64,000 nt of DNA from Phycisphaerales bacterium (GTDB lineage Bacteria > Planctomycetota > Phycisphaerae > Phycisphaerales > SM1A02): assembly GCA_029268515.1 (NCBI GenBank), contig JAQWNP010000017.1:124001-188000 (forward strand), given 5' to 3'. Under the pieces are notes generated by a model that saw only the letters and a list, made by a program, of their open reading frames with translations, searched no databases and was not told the origin of the DNA. The translations under genes were made by a program, and so were the position numbers. Of this stretch, positions 1-8,889 are shown one piece after another (within the stretch, counting starts at the first letter, position 1; each line of letters begins with the position of its first letter).

Positions 1-249
1 ACTGCTCGGCGCGATCTTGAGCACTGGTTGGCTCGCCTTGTTCCCGAGAATGATCCCCTCTACAAACACACCTGCGAGGGCCCCGATGACATGCCTGCTC
101 ATATTAAGTCAGCGTTGACGGATGTTTCATTATCAATTCCGATTGTCAATGGTGCGCCAGCTTTAGGGACCTGGCAGGGTGTCTTTGTATGGGAACATCG
201 TAAGAGCCCACATCGCCGAAAAATGGTGATTCATCTCTATGGAGATTGA
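1..249 (+). CDS. YjbQ/UPF0047 family protein (5'-truncated)
   Basis: The reading frame is open from base 1, so the gene starts outside the window and only the last 82 residues are visible. They carry the C-terminal signature of the YjbQ/UPF0047 family: HEGPDDMP-like (here CEGPDDMPAHIKSAL), then LSIPIVNG, LGTWQGVFVWEHR and a short basic end. Family members are about 135-140 residues, small trimeric proteins; some have weak thiamine-phosphate synthase activity, but the physiological role is unsettled. The usual His before the EGPDD motif is Cys here, although a His lies two residues upstream. The next gene starts 31 bases downstream on the same strand. Confidence 0.85.
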   Translation, partial: TARRDLEHWLARLVPENDPLYKHTCEGPDDMPAHIKSALTDVSLSIPIVNGAPALGTWQGVFVWEHRKSPHRRKMVIHLYGD

Positions 250-280
250 CGTAATGGGGTAGTTACTTCAGGATGCACCC

Positions 281-937
281 ATGGTTATTGAATGTGACAA
301 TTGTAGTCAGAATTTTGAACCCACAGGGCTCGCGCCAGGTGCTGATCGCACGGCTTGCCCACATTGTGGTGATATCAATAGACTGCCTGTCCAGGAGCAG
401 GCTAGCTCGGGAGCGACAAAGACTGAATCTTTAGGATCTGATGAACGCCAGCTACTGCACCTTCGACGGGCCATGTTTCGAGCCAGACCGTTGGCATTTT
501 CGCTCATGATTGTCCTGCTGGTGATTTCAGTTGCTGCTGGTATTTATGGGATCGCTGCAGATGATGAAGCGTCTTGGATGCGCGATGTGGTTGCGTATCT
601 TGGCGTGCTGGGACTGCTCGCTGGTTTGATTTGGTGGGGGGTCTGGTACATCGGGCATCTTTCTGAGTCGATTCGAGTCACGAGCCACCGAACGATGCAT
701 CGCAAGGGGCTTCTCGCTCGGCATACCAATGAGGTACTCCACTCACATGTTCGTAATTTGCGCATCGAGCAGAGCTTCTTCCAGCGGTTGACTGGGGTTG
801 GCCGGATCGTTCTGGATTCATCAGCTGGTGGTAGCGATCCAACAGCTGAAATTAGTGTCTCTGACGTTCCTGGGCCATTCGAAGTCAAGAAGATCATCGA
901 TCAGCATCGTGGGTTAAGAGATCCAAACCCATCCTGA
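281..937 (+). CDS. Zinc-ribbon and bacterial PH-domain (bPH2-like) membrane protein
   Basis: This 218-residue protein has three visible parts. Residues 5-30 form a zinc ribbon with two CxxC pairs (CDNC and CPHC). Two hydrophobic helices follow at about 72-92 and 104-125. The C-terminal 85 residues resemble the bacterial PH (DUF304/YdbT-like) domain, with IRVTSHRTMHRKGLLAR, then HVRNLRIEQSFFQRLTGVG and a terminal beta/helix segment. In this family the PH-like domain follows a helical hairpin on the cytoplasmic side of the membrane; the function is unknown. An AGGA sequence lies 8 bases before the ATG. The fold is recognised from sequence pattern only. Confidence 0.7.
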   Translation: MVIECDNCSQNFEPTGLAPGADRTACPHCGDINRLPVQEQASSGATKTESLGSDERQLLHLRRAMFRARPLAFSLMIVLLVISVAAGIYGIAADDEASWMRDVVAYLGVLGLLAGLIWWGVWYIGHLSESIRVTSHRTMHRKGLLARHTNEVLHSHVRNLRIEQSFFQRLTGVGRIVLDSSAGGSDPTAEISVSDVPGPFEVKKIIDQHRGLRDPNPS

Positions 938-988
938 GTCCCTCTGCTAGACTGGCAGGTTAATGCTTAATTCCAGGAGACCACTCAG

Positions 989-2188
989 ATGAAAATCTAT
1001 GAGTATCAGGCCCGTCAATTACTAGCTGACGCGGGTGTTCCCGTACCAGATGCCTCAGTTGCGAAGTCAGTTGAAGAGGTAAAAGCACATGCTGCTCGGA
1101 TCCTAAAGAGTGGGGCCGAACAAGTTGTTGTTAAGGCGCAGGTTCATGCCGGTGGCCGTGGCAAAGCCGGTTTTGTAAAATTAGTAAAGAGTGTTGATGA
1201 AGCCGTCGAAGCAGGCACGTTCATGCTCAATAATCGTATGGTCTCAAATCAAACTGGTCCTGAGGGCTTAGCTGTCACGACGCTATTGGTCGCAGAGGCT
1301 GTGGATATTGAGCATGAGTACTACGTGGCCATTACCACAGACCGAGGCAACAGCTGCAATGCACTGATTGCCTCGTCAGAGGGTGGCGTTGAAATTGAGA
1401 CCGTTGCAGAAAGTAATCCGCAGGCCATTCACCATGTGCTGATTGATCCGCTTGGAGGGCTTGAGCCTTATCAGGCCAGAGCGCTGGCATTCGAGCTGGG
1501 TATGAAGGGCAAGCAGATTAATCAGGCGGCCAGTATCTTCATGAAGCTGGTCAAACTTTATGAATCGAAAGATGCTTCACTCGTTGAAATCAATCCACTG
1601 ATCTTGACGCCGGCAACAGCGGATGCGCCTGATGGTCGTCTCCTGGCGATTGATGCCAAGTTTAATTTTGACGACAACGCGCTGTTCCGCCACAAAGACA
1701 TCGAAAGCTTGCATGACAAGGCCACCGAGAATCCATCTGAACAAAGAGCGAAAGAGGCTGGCCTCAACTTCGTGGCCTTAGATGGCAATATTGGCTGTCT
1801 TGTGAACGGTGCTGGTTTAGCCATGAGCACCATGGACATCATCAAACTGGCGGGCGGCGAACCAGCGAATTTCCTTGATGTTGGTGGTGGGGCAGATGAA
1901 GAAGCAGTCACAGAGGCATTTCGCATTATCCTTGGCGATGAAAAGGTGCAGGGTGTTCTGGTCAATATCTTTGGCGGCATCATGCAGTGTGATCGGATTG
2001 CTCGTTCGATTGTGACGGCAGCAAATGAAGTCGGTTTTTCAGTACCCTTGGTTGTTCGGTTGGAAGGCACCAATGTCGACGAGGCACGAGAGATCCTTCG
2101 TGCTGCTCAAGATGAAATACCCACGCTCCAAGGTGCTACTGATCTTGCTGATGCGGCCACAAAGGTGGCAGCAGCCGTGAACAACTGA
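989..2188 (+). CDS. sucC: Succinyl-CoA synthetase, ADP-forming, beta subunit
   Basis: SucC catalyses, with the alpha subunit SucD, succinyl-CoA + ADP + Pi = succinate + CoA + ATP in the TCA cycle (cytoplasm). The 399-residue length fits the family (about 385-400). The N-terminus MKIYEYQARQLLADAGVPVP is typical, followed by the ATP-grasp segment with VVVKAQVHAGGRGKAGFVK and the metal/ATP region LVEINPL. The C-terminal CoA-ligase-like domain shows FLDVGGGA and LVNIFGGIMQCD, the latter containing the phosphate-binding loop. An AGGAGA ribosome-binding site lies 8 bases before the ATG. Unlike most bacteria, sucD is not next: the following gene encodes a HAD phosphatase that starts at the stop codon of sucC. 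Confidence 0.96.
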   Translation: MKIYEYQARQLLADAGVPVPDASVAKSVEEVKAHAARILKSGAEQVVVKAQVHAGGRGKAGFVKLVKSVDEAVEAGTFMLNNRMVSNQTGPEGLAVTTLLVAEAVDIEHEYYVAITTDRGNSCNALIASSEGGVEIETVAESNPQAIHHVLIDPLGGLEPYQARALAFELGMKGKQINQAASIFMKLVKLYESKDASLVEINPLILTPATADAPDGRLLAIDAKFNFDDNALFRHKDIESLHDKATENPSEQRAKEAGLNFVALDGNIGCLVNGAGLAMSTMDIIKLAGGEPANFLDVGGGADEEAVTEAFRIILGDEKVQGVLVNIFGGIMQCDRIARSIVTAANEVGFSVPLVVRLEGTNVDEAREILRAAQDEIPTLQGATDLADAATKVAAAVNN

Positions 2189-2905
2189 TTGGACAAATGC
2201 TTGCTTGTGCTCTTTGATATTGATGGCACCATGCTACTGACGCGCGGGGTTGGGGTATCTGCATTCTTAGAAGCAGCTCAATCGCTATTCAAAGTAGAAC
2301 TGACATTTGAAGGCGTCGAAGTACATGGTCGTACAGATCCACTGATTTGGCAGGCGCTGGCGAAACGAAACGGCATTGAAGATCATGAGCCCTACGCAGA
2401 CCAACTAAGAGAAGGCTATCACCGGATCCTCAAGCATCGTGTCGATCAGGGGGGGACGCGATTTGATGCACTTGCTGGAGCTGCAGCGTTGATCAAAGCT
2501 GTTGGTGATCATGCGGCAATGACTGCTGGGCTGTTGACAGGCAACTTTCAGGAAACGGGTGAAATAAAACTCCATGCAGCTGGTTTTGATCCTGCAGCAT
2601 TTGAGGTGTGCGCCTGGGGGGCCGACGCGCAAACGCGCCGTGGCTTGCCACCAGTTGCAATGAAGAGATTCCAGCAAGCGGTTGGGCGGTCAATCGCGGC
2701 TCATGAAGTTGTCATTATTGGTGACACCACCCATGATATTGATTGCGCTCGCGCCAATGGCTGCTGGGCGATTGCAGTTGCTACAGGCGGGGATACCAAA
2801 GAAACGCTTGCTGCCTGTGAACCAGACCTACTTGTCGATGACCTATCTGATACCGCTGGAATTATGGATTGGATTCTGGCCCATGCTGGCAGGACGCCGG
2901 CCTGA
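2189..2905 (+). CDS. HAD-superfamily hydrolase, phosphoglycolate phosphatase-like
   Basis: The 238-residue protein has HAD motif I (LFDIDGTML, two catalytic Asp near residues 9-11), motif II (a Thr in GLLTGN), a Lys in the PPVAMKRF segment (motif III) and motif IV (IIGDTTHDIDCARANG). The helical cap lies between motifs I and II. These features match the phosphoglycolate phosphatase/beta-phosphoglucomutase-like subgroup acting on small phosphorylated metabolites; the exact substrate cannot be read from sequence. The TTG start directly abuts the sucC stop codon, which suggests translational coupling. A slightly later TTG or GTG start is possible because motif I begins only eight residues in. 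Confidence 0.82.
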   Translation: MDKCLLVLFDIDGTMLLTRGVGVSAFLEAAQSLFKVELTFEGVEVHGRTDPLIWQALAKRNGIEDHEPYADQLREGYHRILKHRVDQGGTRFDALAGAAALIKAVGDHAAMTAGLLTGNFQETGEIKLHAAGFDPAAFEVCAWGADAQTRRGLPPVAMKRFQQAVGRSIAAHEVVIIGDTTHDIDCARANGCWAIAVATGGDTKETLAACEPDLLVDDLSDTAGIMDWILAHAGRTPA

Positions 2906-2921
2906 TACGTGAGGTAAATTC

Positions 2922-4160
2922 ATGTCTGATCACAAGCAAGCCTCCTGGAAGTCCGGGGACATCAAACCTGTCTCAGAAAAACAGCGTATTGAACAGTTAG
3001 ATGTGTTACGAGGCATCGCTGTTCTTGGCATTTTTGTGATGAATGTGCAGGCATTTGCAATGCCAGCGATTTTGTATATCGACCCGATGGCGATGGGGGA
3101 GATCAACAGCGGTGAGTACGTTGCTTGGTATCTGACTCAGGTGTTCGCAAATACCAAATTCATGGCCATCTTTACGGTGCTCTTTGGCGCTGGATTAGCA
3201 ATGATGGCGGCGAAGGCAAAGGCTGCTCACAGATCGGCCAGCGGCATTCAATATCGGCGTCTTGCATGGCTCCTCGTGATTGGTCTGTTACACGCTTACG
3301 TTCTCTTTTATGGCGATGTCTTAGTCTCCTATGCACTGCTGGGTATGCTGGTTTGGCTGCTGGTTGGTTTGCCAATACCTGCGATGTTGGCAATTGCTTG
3401 CGCCTGTATGGGAATCTGGTTCTTACAGACGTTTTCTTTCACACACTTCATGGAAAGTGAGATGGCGGAAAAAGGCGTTGACCTGTGGCAAATGAGCCCC
3501 GAAGCCATCGAGTGGGAAATGAGCCTACGGTCCGGCAGTTTTGCAGATCAGCTCAATTGGCGGATTCCGACTGCGATAAAGGTGCAAATCTGGTGGACGC
3601 TGGTCATGACTGGTCTCAAGACAATTGCAATGATGCTGATTGGGGCTGTTTTGCTGCGATGGTCTTTGCTCAGGGGTCGACATCGGGCCACCGAGTGGGC
3701 AATGTTGGCCGGTGGACTTGCTTTGGGTTTACCACTGGTGATTGTGGGTATTGAGCTCTATGAGAGCACCACCAACACACCTCTCGGCGTGGGCCTGATT
3801 GAGTGCATGAAGGAGGCGGGAAATCTTGCTCTGGCCGCTGCTTGGATTGGTGGCGTGCTGCTTCTATGTCGAAGTGAAAGCCTTCGTTGGCTGCGGACCA
3901 TTCTGGCACCTGTCGGACGCATGGCATTGACGGCCTACATTTTTGAGTCAGTCATCGCTGGATGGATCTTTTATGGTCATGGCCTAGGCTGGGTTGGGCA
4001 AGTGAGTCGTGTGGAGCAGTTCTATATCGTTGTGGTGGTCTGGATTGGCCTGCTCGTGGGGTGCTCACTCTGGCTGTCTTGGTTCCGCTTCGGGCCGCTG
4101 GAGTGGATCTGGCGAATGTTGACATATTGGCGCTTCGAGGTGATTCGGCGCAGGGATTGA
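2922..4160 (+). CDS. DUF418/YeiB-family integral membrane protein
   Basis: This 412-residue protein has about nine or ten membrane segments. It begins with the family hallmark RIEQLDVLRGIAVLGIFVMN and ends with the DUF418 C-terminal region (FGPLEWIWRMLTYWRF), where GPxEWxWR is characteristic. YeiB/DUF418 proteins lie in the inner membrane and are distantly related to membrane acyltransferases; no reaction is firmly assigned. A GTGAGG sequence sits 7 bases before the ATG. It lies 16 bases after the HAD gene and is probably in the same transcript. Confidence 0.85.
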   Translation: MSDHKQASWKSGDIKPVSEKQRIEQLDVLRGIAVLGIFVMNVQAFAMPAILYIDPMAMGEINSGEYVAWYLTQVFANTKFMAIFTVLFGAGLAMMAAKAKAAHRSASGIQYRRLAWLLVIGLLHAYVLFYGDVLVSYALLGMLVWLLVGLPIPAMLAIACACMGIWFLQTFSFTHFMESEMAEKGVDLWQMSPEAIEWEMSLRSGSFADQLNWRIPTAIKVQIWWTLVMTGLKTIAMMLIGAVLLRWSLLRGRHRATEWAMLAGGLALGLPLVIVGIELYESTTNTPLGVGLIECMKEAGNLALAAAWIGGVLLLCRSESLRWLRTILAPVGRMALTAYIFESVIAGWIFYGHGLGWVGQVSRVEQFYIVVVVWIGLLVGCSLWLSWFRFGPLEWIWRMLTYWRFEVIRRRD

Positions 4161-4206
4161 AGCATCTCCGGGTAGAGTATGAGTGGATCATTCAGCAAGG
4201 AGGCAG

Positions 4207-4950
4207 ATGACCACTTCTTTTACAGCGATATGCAGTGACTTCTACGTCAACCAAAAATTGGCGTTGAAAATGGATCTTCCGCCAAACCGGAACACTGTTT
4301 TGGACATGTTTGATCGTGTCCGGCGGCAACTGCCTTTCATGGATCAGTTTCGGCGGTATGACGGTGAGCTCGCGCTGGAATCAGTTGAGTCAGATGCTCG
4401 ATACAGTTGGCTTGCACTTCGAAGGACATCGATCCGTAGCGGCTGGGTCAATCCCAAGTCCATCGAGGAGGCTTACTCGCTGCATCAGTTGATCTTAGAA
4501 GTGGCGCCTTATTTCCTGTCAATAAGTCCATTGGATGTGGACTACCTCGAACTTGTCTTCGGATTTGACCTGCAGGCACCGATGAATCGAAATGAGGTTG
4601 TGATGAGCGCCTTGTTGCCAGACTCGCCATTGACGGCATTGGTCGATTCTGACCGGGAATCGCTGCTGGAAGCGCAGCCCTTTGTCGGTTTTGCGCTCAA
4701 TGACGACTGTGACTTGCAGGCATCTGTTGAAGTCAAGACACGCACTCGGACAAATGAGGTGAGCTCTGGCCGTTTTGATGAAACACCCATAAGCGTGTTT
4801 CTGACGGTGCGCCGCTCCGGGGCCCGTACATCGCTTGAGGATTTGATTAGTGACTTTGGTTCACTTGCGGGTCATATTGAGCGTATTGCTGAAGACCGGG
4901 TGATTCCCAATGTCATCATGCCGCTCCATGAGACCATTCAATCACTCTAA
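4207..4950 (+). CDS. Conserved-looking hypothetical protein
   Basis: I do not recognise this 247-residue protein. It has no signal peptide or membrane segment and reads as a soluble alpha/beta protein with alternating charged and hydrophobic stretches. I prefer the ATG at 4207 because AAGGAGG (4197-4203) lies just before it; spacing is short at 3 bases. An upstream in-frame ATG at 4183 would add eight residues. The region near residues 55-75 (YSWLALRRTSIRSGWVNP) and the segment around residues 95-130 look the most structured. It follows the DUF418 gene by 46 bases and converges with the oxidoreductase gene. Confidence 0.7.
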   Translation: MTTSFTAICSDFYVNQKLALKMDLPPNRNTVLDMFDRVRRQLPFMDQFRRYDGELALESVESDARYSWLALRRTSIRSGWVNPKSIEEAYSLHQLILEVAPYFLSISPLDVDYLELVFGFDLQAPMNRNEVVMSALLPDSPLTALVDSDRESLLEAQPFVGFALNDDCDLQASVEVKTRTRTNEVSSGRFDETPISVFLTVRRSGARTSLEDLISDFGSLAGHIERIAEDRVIPNVIMPLHETIQSL

Positions 4951-4977
4951 ATAACTGCTCGGTCGAGCTTAGATCGA

Positions 4978-5937
4978 TTAGCCGACTGATGTATAAAGCA
5001 TGTTACGTAATGAATTAGGGCACTCAACCTGTCCGGTGAGGCAGCTGAGTCGCGCCGTCTCACAAAGTACCAATAAGTGTGTGTCGTTTGACGGTGCATC
5101 AAGAACATCACGATTTTCACTAATCCGTCGTATGTGTTGCCCCACAAGCTCGCCAGGGCGAAGGGGTTTATTGGAAGGTGTTGAATCGATCTGGCGTCCA
5201 TCCGGTCCAAGCCACTGCATCGAATTATCGGAGAGCCTCAGTGTGCCTCCTTCGCCGATGATGGTGACGCCACGGAACCAGGTTCCTGCGAGATTCGATA
5301 GTGATAGCGTGATACAGCGATGATCGGCCATTCGTAAACTTGCGCCCAAATGCCCATGCAATTGGTCGAGTGGCTCAGGAATACCAGGGAGGGGGCTTCT
5401 GAGCGTCGCAAAGATGCCTTCAGGTTCGCCACAAAGGCAATCGACTAGATCCATTGCATCAAACAAGCGACCCGCAAGGCCGCCCTCACCGGCGCCGCAT
5501 CTGAAGGCCATATGCACGCTGGTAATTTCACCAAACTCATTTAATGCATCTTGTGCCATGAGGTAGCCCGGACTGAATCGCATGAGCGGAACAAGTGAGG
5601 CTTGTGGTACGGGCATTGTTTCAGAGAGTAAATCGGCAACAGCACCAGCCGGTGGTTCACTGAGAAGGTACCGGCGTGGGCGGCATTCCATCAATTGGCG
5701 AAGTGGGCTTTCAATCGAAATAGCTGTCGTGATCCACATGATGTCAGCGTTATCGCACTGGATGGCTTCGCGAATATCAGCAATTGGTTTGGTGTCGAGG
5801 ACTCGGCTGCAAGCTGCAGCCCCTGCGAGCGAGTCTGACCCCATGCCTACCAGCTCTGCACCGGACGTTGAGACAGCATCAGCAACCAGCTTACGGTGCT
5901 CCGGGACAGTCCAAACAAGCAGTCGAGGTGAACCCAT
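4978..5937 (-). CDS. Gfo/Idh/MocA-like oxidoreductase-fold protein
   Basis: The 319-residue protein follows the Gfo/Idh/MocA layout. An N-terminal half contains a predicted Rossmann segment, then IADIREAI, ADIMWITT and a LLSEPPAGAV segment in the place of the family EKP motif. A C-terminal beta-sheet half contains GEITSVHMAF, FDAMDLVDCLCGE and GEGGTLRLSDN. The usual N-terminal glycine-rich nucleotide loop (GxGxxG) is absent; the equivalent stretch reads LLVWTVPEHR. It may therefore bind NAD(P) poorly or have a non-enzymatic role. The start at 5937 is the first ATG of the frame. It is transcribed divergently from rnpB. Confidence 0.55.
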   Translation of the reverse strand: MGSPRLLVWTVPEHRKLVADAVSTSGAELVGMGSDSLAGAAACSRVLDTKPIADIREAIQCDNADIMWITTAISIESPLRQLMECRPRRYLLSEPPAGAVADLLSETMPVPQASLVPLMRFSPGYLMAQDALNEFGEITSVHMAFRCGAGEGGLAGRLFDAMDLVDCLCGEPEGIFATLRSPLPGIPEPLDQLHGHLGASLRMADHRCITLSLSNLAGTWFRGVTIIGEGGTLRLSDNSMQWLGPDGRQIDSTPSNKPLRPGELVGQHIRRISENRDVLDAPSNDTHLLVLCETARLSCLTGQVECPNSLRNMLYTSVG

Positions 5938-5997
5938 GCCATTAGTGTAGTGTGAAGAACCACTGTCGCTAGTATGAATACTTCGTTACACTTTGGT

Positions 5998-6421
5998 TGT
6001 GGATAGACGGTCGCTGCCTGTACTCGGCATGTCCGAATTCAGGTGGAGGAAAGTCCGAACACGACAGGACAATGGTGATGGGTAACGCCCACCGGCCCTC
6101 GATCACCGGGCTAGGGAAAGTGCCACAGAAAATGAACCGCCGATGGGTCTTGGCTTTCGGGTCAAGGCAACAGGTAAGGGTGAAAAGGTGCGGTAAGAGC
6201 GCACCGCTCGGCTGGTGACAGTCGGGGCATGGTAAACCCCACTGCGTGCAAGCGCAAGCAGTCCTCGCCGATGCTCAGGTATCGGAGCCGTGGTCCGCGG
6301 TATGAGGACGGGTCGCGTGCAAGAGGCCGTCGGTAACGGCGGCCCTGAGATGAATGACCGTCACTGGCCTAGCTCATCGTTTGATCAGCTAGGCGGGGAC
6401 AGAATTCGGCTTATGTCCACA
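5998..6421 (+). ncRNA. rnpB: RNase P RNA, bacterial type A
   Basis: The transcript is the catalytic RNA that removes the 5' leader from pre-tRNA. Universally conserved blocks are present in order: GAGGAAAGTCCGAACAC near 6046, the GGGTAACGCCC loop near 6079, ACAGAAAATGAACCGCC near 6125, AGGTAAGGGTGAAAAGGTGC near 6173, GGTAAGAGCGCACCG, a GGTAAACCCCA block near 6232, GAGATGAATGACCGTC near 6346 and ACAGAATTCGGCTTAT near 6400. The ends were set by helix P1: TGTGGA (5998-6003) pairs with TCCACA (6416-6421). A possible -10 box TACACT at 5987-5992 is correctly placed for a start near 5998. A strong terminator follows. Confidence 0.97.
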
Positions 6422-6435
6422 GGTGATCTCAATGG

Positions 6436-6478
6436 GGCGGATGGCGGGAAATCGCCATCCGCCTCACCTTTTTTTTGT
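6436..6478 (+). terminator. Rho-independent terminator of rnpB
   Basis: GGCGGATGGCG (6436-6446) pairs perfectly with CGCCATCCGCC (6453-6463) around a six-base loop, followed shortly by eight T residues. AGGTGA at 6421-6426 can also pair with TCACCT at 6464-6469, enclosing the main stem. The T tract reaches the stop codon of the convergent peptidase gene. Confidence 0.92.
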
Positions 6479-8598
6479 TACCTGCCTTCGAGCTTGAGTT
6501 CGAGTGTTTCGAGAGTGCCATCTCTTCGAATGACGAGGGTCACGGTGTCGCCAGGGCTATGCTGACGGAGTACCTCTGCGAGGACGCGTGGGCCTTCGAG
6601 ATCCGTATCATTCCACTTGACCAAGATGTCGCCCTTTTTCACACCACCCTTGTCGGCTGAGGTGCCTTTAGAGACAGCTTCGACTCGGACGCCTTTGCCG
6701 TTCTCGTCGCCATATCCAGGCATGATGCCCAGTCGAACCTTTGCCCCAGTGCGGCTGGGCGGGGCTGAGTCCTCTTCTGCGTCTTCGTCCATCGTCAGTT
6801 TTTCAGGCATCAGTGCCAACTCGAGGATCAGCGGCTCCGCAAAATTGACTACCTGCATGGCACCTTCAGGATTGATCGTGAAAGCCCGGTCGGTTGGCGT
6901 GTGGTAATCATCATGAAGTCCTGTGAACGGAAAGAGTACTGGCACACCAGCGCGATAGAAGCTGGCGTGATCAGATGGTCCCAGTCCACCGGGTGATGTT
7001 GTCACTGTCAGGCCACTGCGTTCATAATGCGGTGGAAGAATCTCATCGAACTCAACTGCGGTGCCAGTTCCAGAGAGCGAGAGATTGTTATTGCGAAGGC
7101 GGCCAACCATATCGAAGTTCATCATGGCCTGAATATTGTCAACTGGCATCGTCGGATTCTTGACGAAGTAATCCGAGCCGTGCAAGCCAGCTTCTTCCGC
7201 ACCAAACCAAATCATGAGGACCGATCTTCGCGGTGTATCCTCTGGAAGATTCTTATATGCTCGAGCCAGCCGACTCGTCATAACTAATAGAGCAGAAGAT
7301 CCCGATGCATTATCGTCAGCCCCGGGATGAAGTTGACCTTCATAGTTTGAACTTGTGCCGGTATAGCCATAGCCAACATGATCTAGGTGAGCACCAACGA
7401 CAACCCATTGATCGGCAAGATCACCATGACCGGGCAGCACCCCAGCAACGTTGTCAGTGGTGATGCGGTTTGCACGCACAACATCGGCACCGAACGTGAC
7501 GTCAGCATTGTTATCAAAGTTAAGTGTCTTAATTTTGCCTTGATCAGCTTCACGACGTAGGGTCATCAGATCTCGGTGTTCGGGATCAATGTCTTGAAGA
7601 AGTTGGTTTGCAGCTTCAGGCGTCATTTGTATTGCAGGCACTTCTAGCGTTGGCTCAAAACGTGAAGTCCGACGCAGTGTTTCGAGTCCCCGTCTTCCAT
7701 CGCGAGCATCTGGGGGGTTAATCATGATGATCCCAGCGGCACCTCGTTCGATGACCGCATCAAATTTTTGAGCGATTGAAGATTTACTGGAAAAGAGTCG
7801 CTCAGACCATAGGCTCTTGCCATTTTCGTTGAGTGGCTCATAGCGAAGTATCATCGCGATGCGGCCAGAAAGATCTGTGTCTTCCTCAAAGCTTGAGTAT
7901 CCATCAGGACCAGAATCGATGGCATAACCCACAAACGTAACTGGTGCGGTCACCATGCCATTGCCAGCATTGCCTAAGCTCCTGAAGTCTTCGTCAGGTT
8001 TGAACGCGATATCTAACACGCGAGCGGACTGATTTTCAATTTTGGTATTTCCGCGTCCTTGGCTGAAGGTAAAGCTCTGTCGATGGCGCGTCTCTATTTC
8101 ACCCTTGTCAGTCGAGACGACGGTTGGTTCGAATGGACCCTCTAAACCATACTTATCGAGATAGAACTCAACATACGACTCAGCTCTTCGAAAACCATCT
8201 GTCGTTGGGGCTCGCCCTTCAAAGTATGGATTTGAGAGCGTAATCACGTGTTGGTAGTAGGTCAGTACCTCTGGATCGACCTGCCCCATCGTGGACAGGA
8301 GGTTCATCTCGGCCTCTTGCTCGGTCAGTGGCGGGGCCTCTTCCTGGACACCCTCATCTTCATCCTGGACGGCCACAAGACTGGTGGCTTCTGGGTCAAA
8401 GGCACGGATGTTCTCTGGCCCGGGCTGGACCTTCGGATTGGTACTCGATTGCTGTTCTTCTGGAGTGTTGACCACCACTGTCGGGGCAGGTTTGACGCTA
8501 TTTGTGGTCTCACAGGCAGTTAGCAGGCCAGTTGGAAGCAGGAGGCCTACTATGACTGTGATGCGGAAGATTGGTGTAGATCGTTGCCAAGTTTTCAT
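6478..8598 (-). CDS. Secreted M28-family zinc aminopeptidase lipoprotein with PA and PDZ domains
   Basis: This 706-residue protein begins with a lipoprotein signal peptide (lipobox LTAC, Cys29), so it should be anchored in the periplasm or outer membrane. A protease-associated (PA) domain lies at about 210-350. The M28 catalytic domain follows with the zinc ligands and base expected for the family: GAHLDH (His404), GADDNASG (Asp428), FGAEEAGL (Glu467/468), NFDMVG (Asp496) and DDYHTPTD (His566). A PDZ domain occupies about 621-706 (VRLGIMPGY, then KGDILVKWND). It probably removes N-terminal residues from exported or environmental peptides. Its 3' end abuts the rnpB terminator. Confidence 0.93.
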   Translation of the reverse strand: MKTWQRSTPIFRITVIVGLLLPTGLLTACETTNSVKPAPTVVVNTPEEQQSSTNPKVQPGPENIRAFDPEATSLVAVQDEDEGVQEEAPPLTEQEAEMNLLSTMGQVDPEVLTYYQHVITLSNPYFEGRAPTTDGFRRAESYVEFYLDKYGLEGPFEPTVVSTDKGEIETRHRQSFTFSQGRGNTKIENQSARVLDIAFKPDEDFRSLGNAGNGMVTAPVTFVGYAIDSGPDGYSSFEEDTDLSGRIAMILRYEPLNENGKSLWSERLFSSKSSIAQKFDAVIERGAAGIIMINPPDARDGRRGLETLRRTSRFEPTLEVPAIQMTPEAANQLLQDIDPEHRDLMTLRREADQGKIKTLNFDNNADVTFGADVVRANRITTDNVAGVLPGHGDLADQWVVVGAHLDHVGYGYTGTSSNYEGQLHPGADDNASGSSALLVMTSRLARAYKNLPEDTPRRSVLMIWFGAEEAGLHGSDYFVKNPTMPVDNIQAMMNFDMVGRLRNNNLSLSGTGTAVEFDEILPPHYERSGLTVTTSPGGLGPSDHASFYRAGVPVLFPFTGLHDDYHTPTDRAFTINPEGAMQVVNFAEPLILELALMPEKLTMDEDAEEDSAPPSRTGAKVRLGIMPGYGDENGKGVRVEAVSKGTSADKGGVKKGDILVKWNDTDLEGPRVLAEVLRQHSPGDTVTLVIRRDGTLETLELKLEGR

Positions 8599-8889
8599 AA
8601 GTCAACTCACATGCGAAATGGGTTCAGAGGATAGGAGATTGCCCAGAATAACGTGTCTATGCAAGTATTGTTTGGATGCGGTGTGTTCTGTCAGCGGAAG
8701 CTCCTGAAATAGAGCATGCTCAAGCAAGAGATGCCATCGACGGGCCCAGTGATGCTGCGATAGGATGCCGTAAGCGGGCTAGAATAGGTATCCTTTGATG
8801 CGAAGTGAGTATCTGCGAGTGGGTCCAATTCGTCAGGGCCAGTATCACCGTTCAATAGTCAGTGCTCAGAAAATGTATTTGATCCTGGG
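8599..8889. other. Intergenic region between divergent peptidase and gcvPA genes
   Basis: This 291-base gap must hold the promoters for the leftward peptidase gene and the rightward gcvP operon. I see no convincing open reading frame, no tRNA, and no match to the glycine riboswitch core that often precedes gcv genes. No clear sigma-70 boxes could be assigned. Confidence 0.5.

Noticed and set aside
8599-8889. Glycine riboswitch upstream of gcvPA
   Set aside because: The conserved glycine riboswitch core elements could not be found in the gap.
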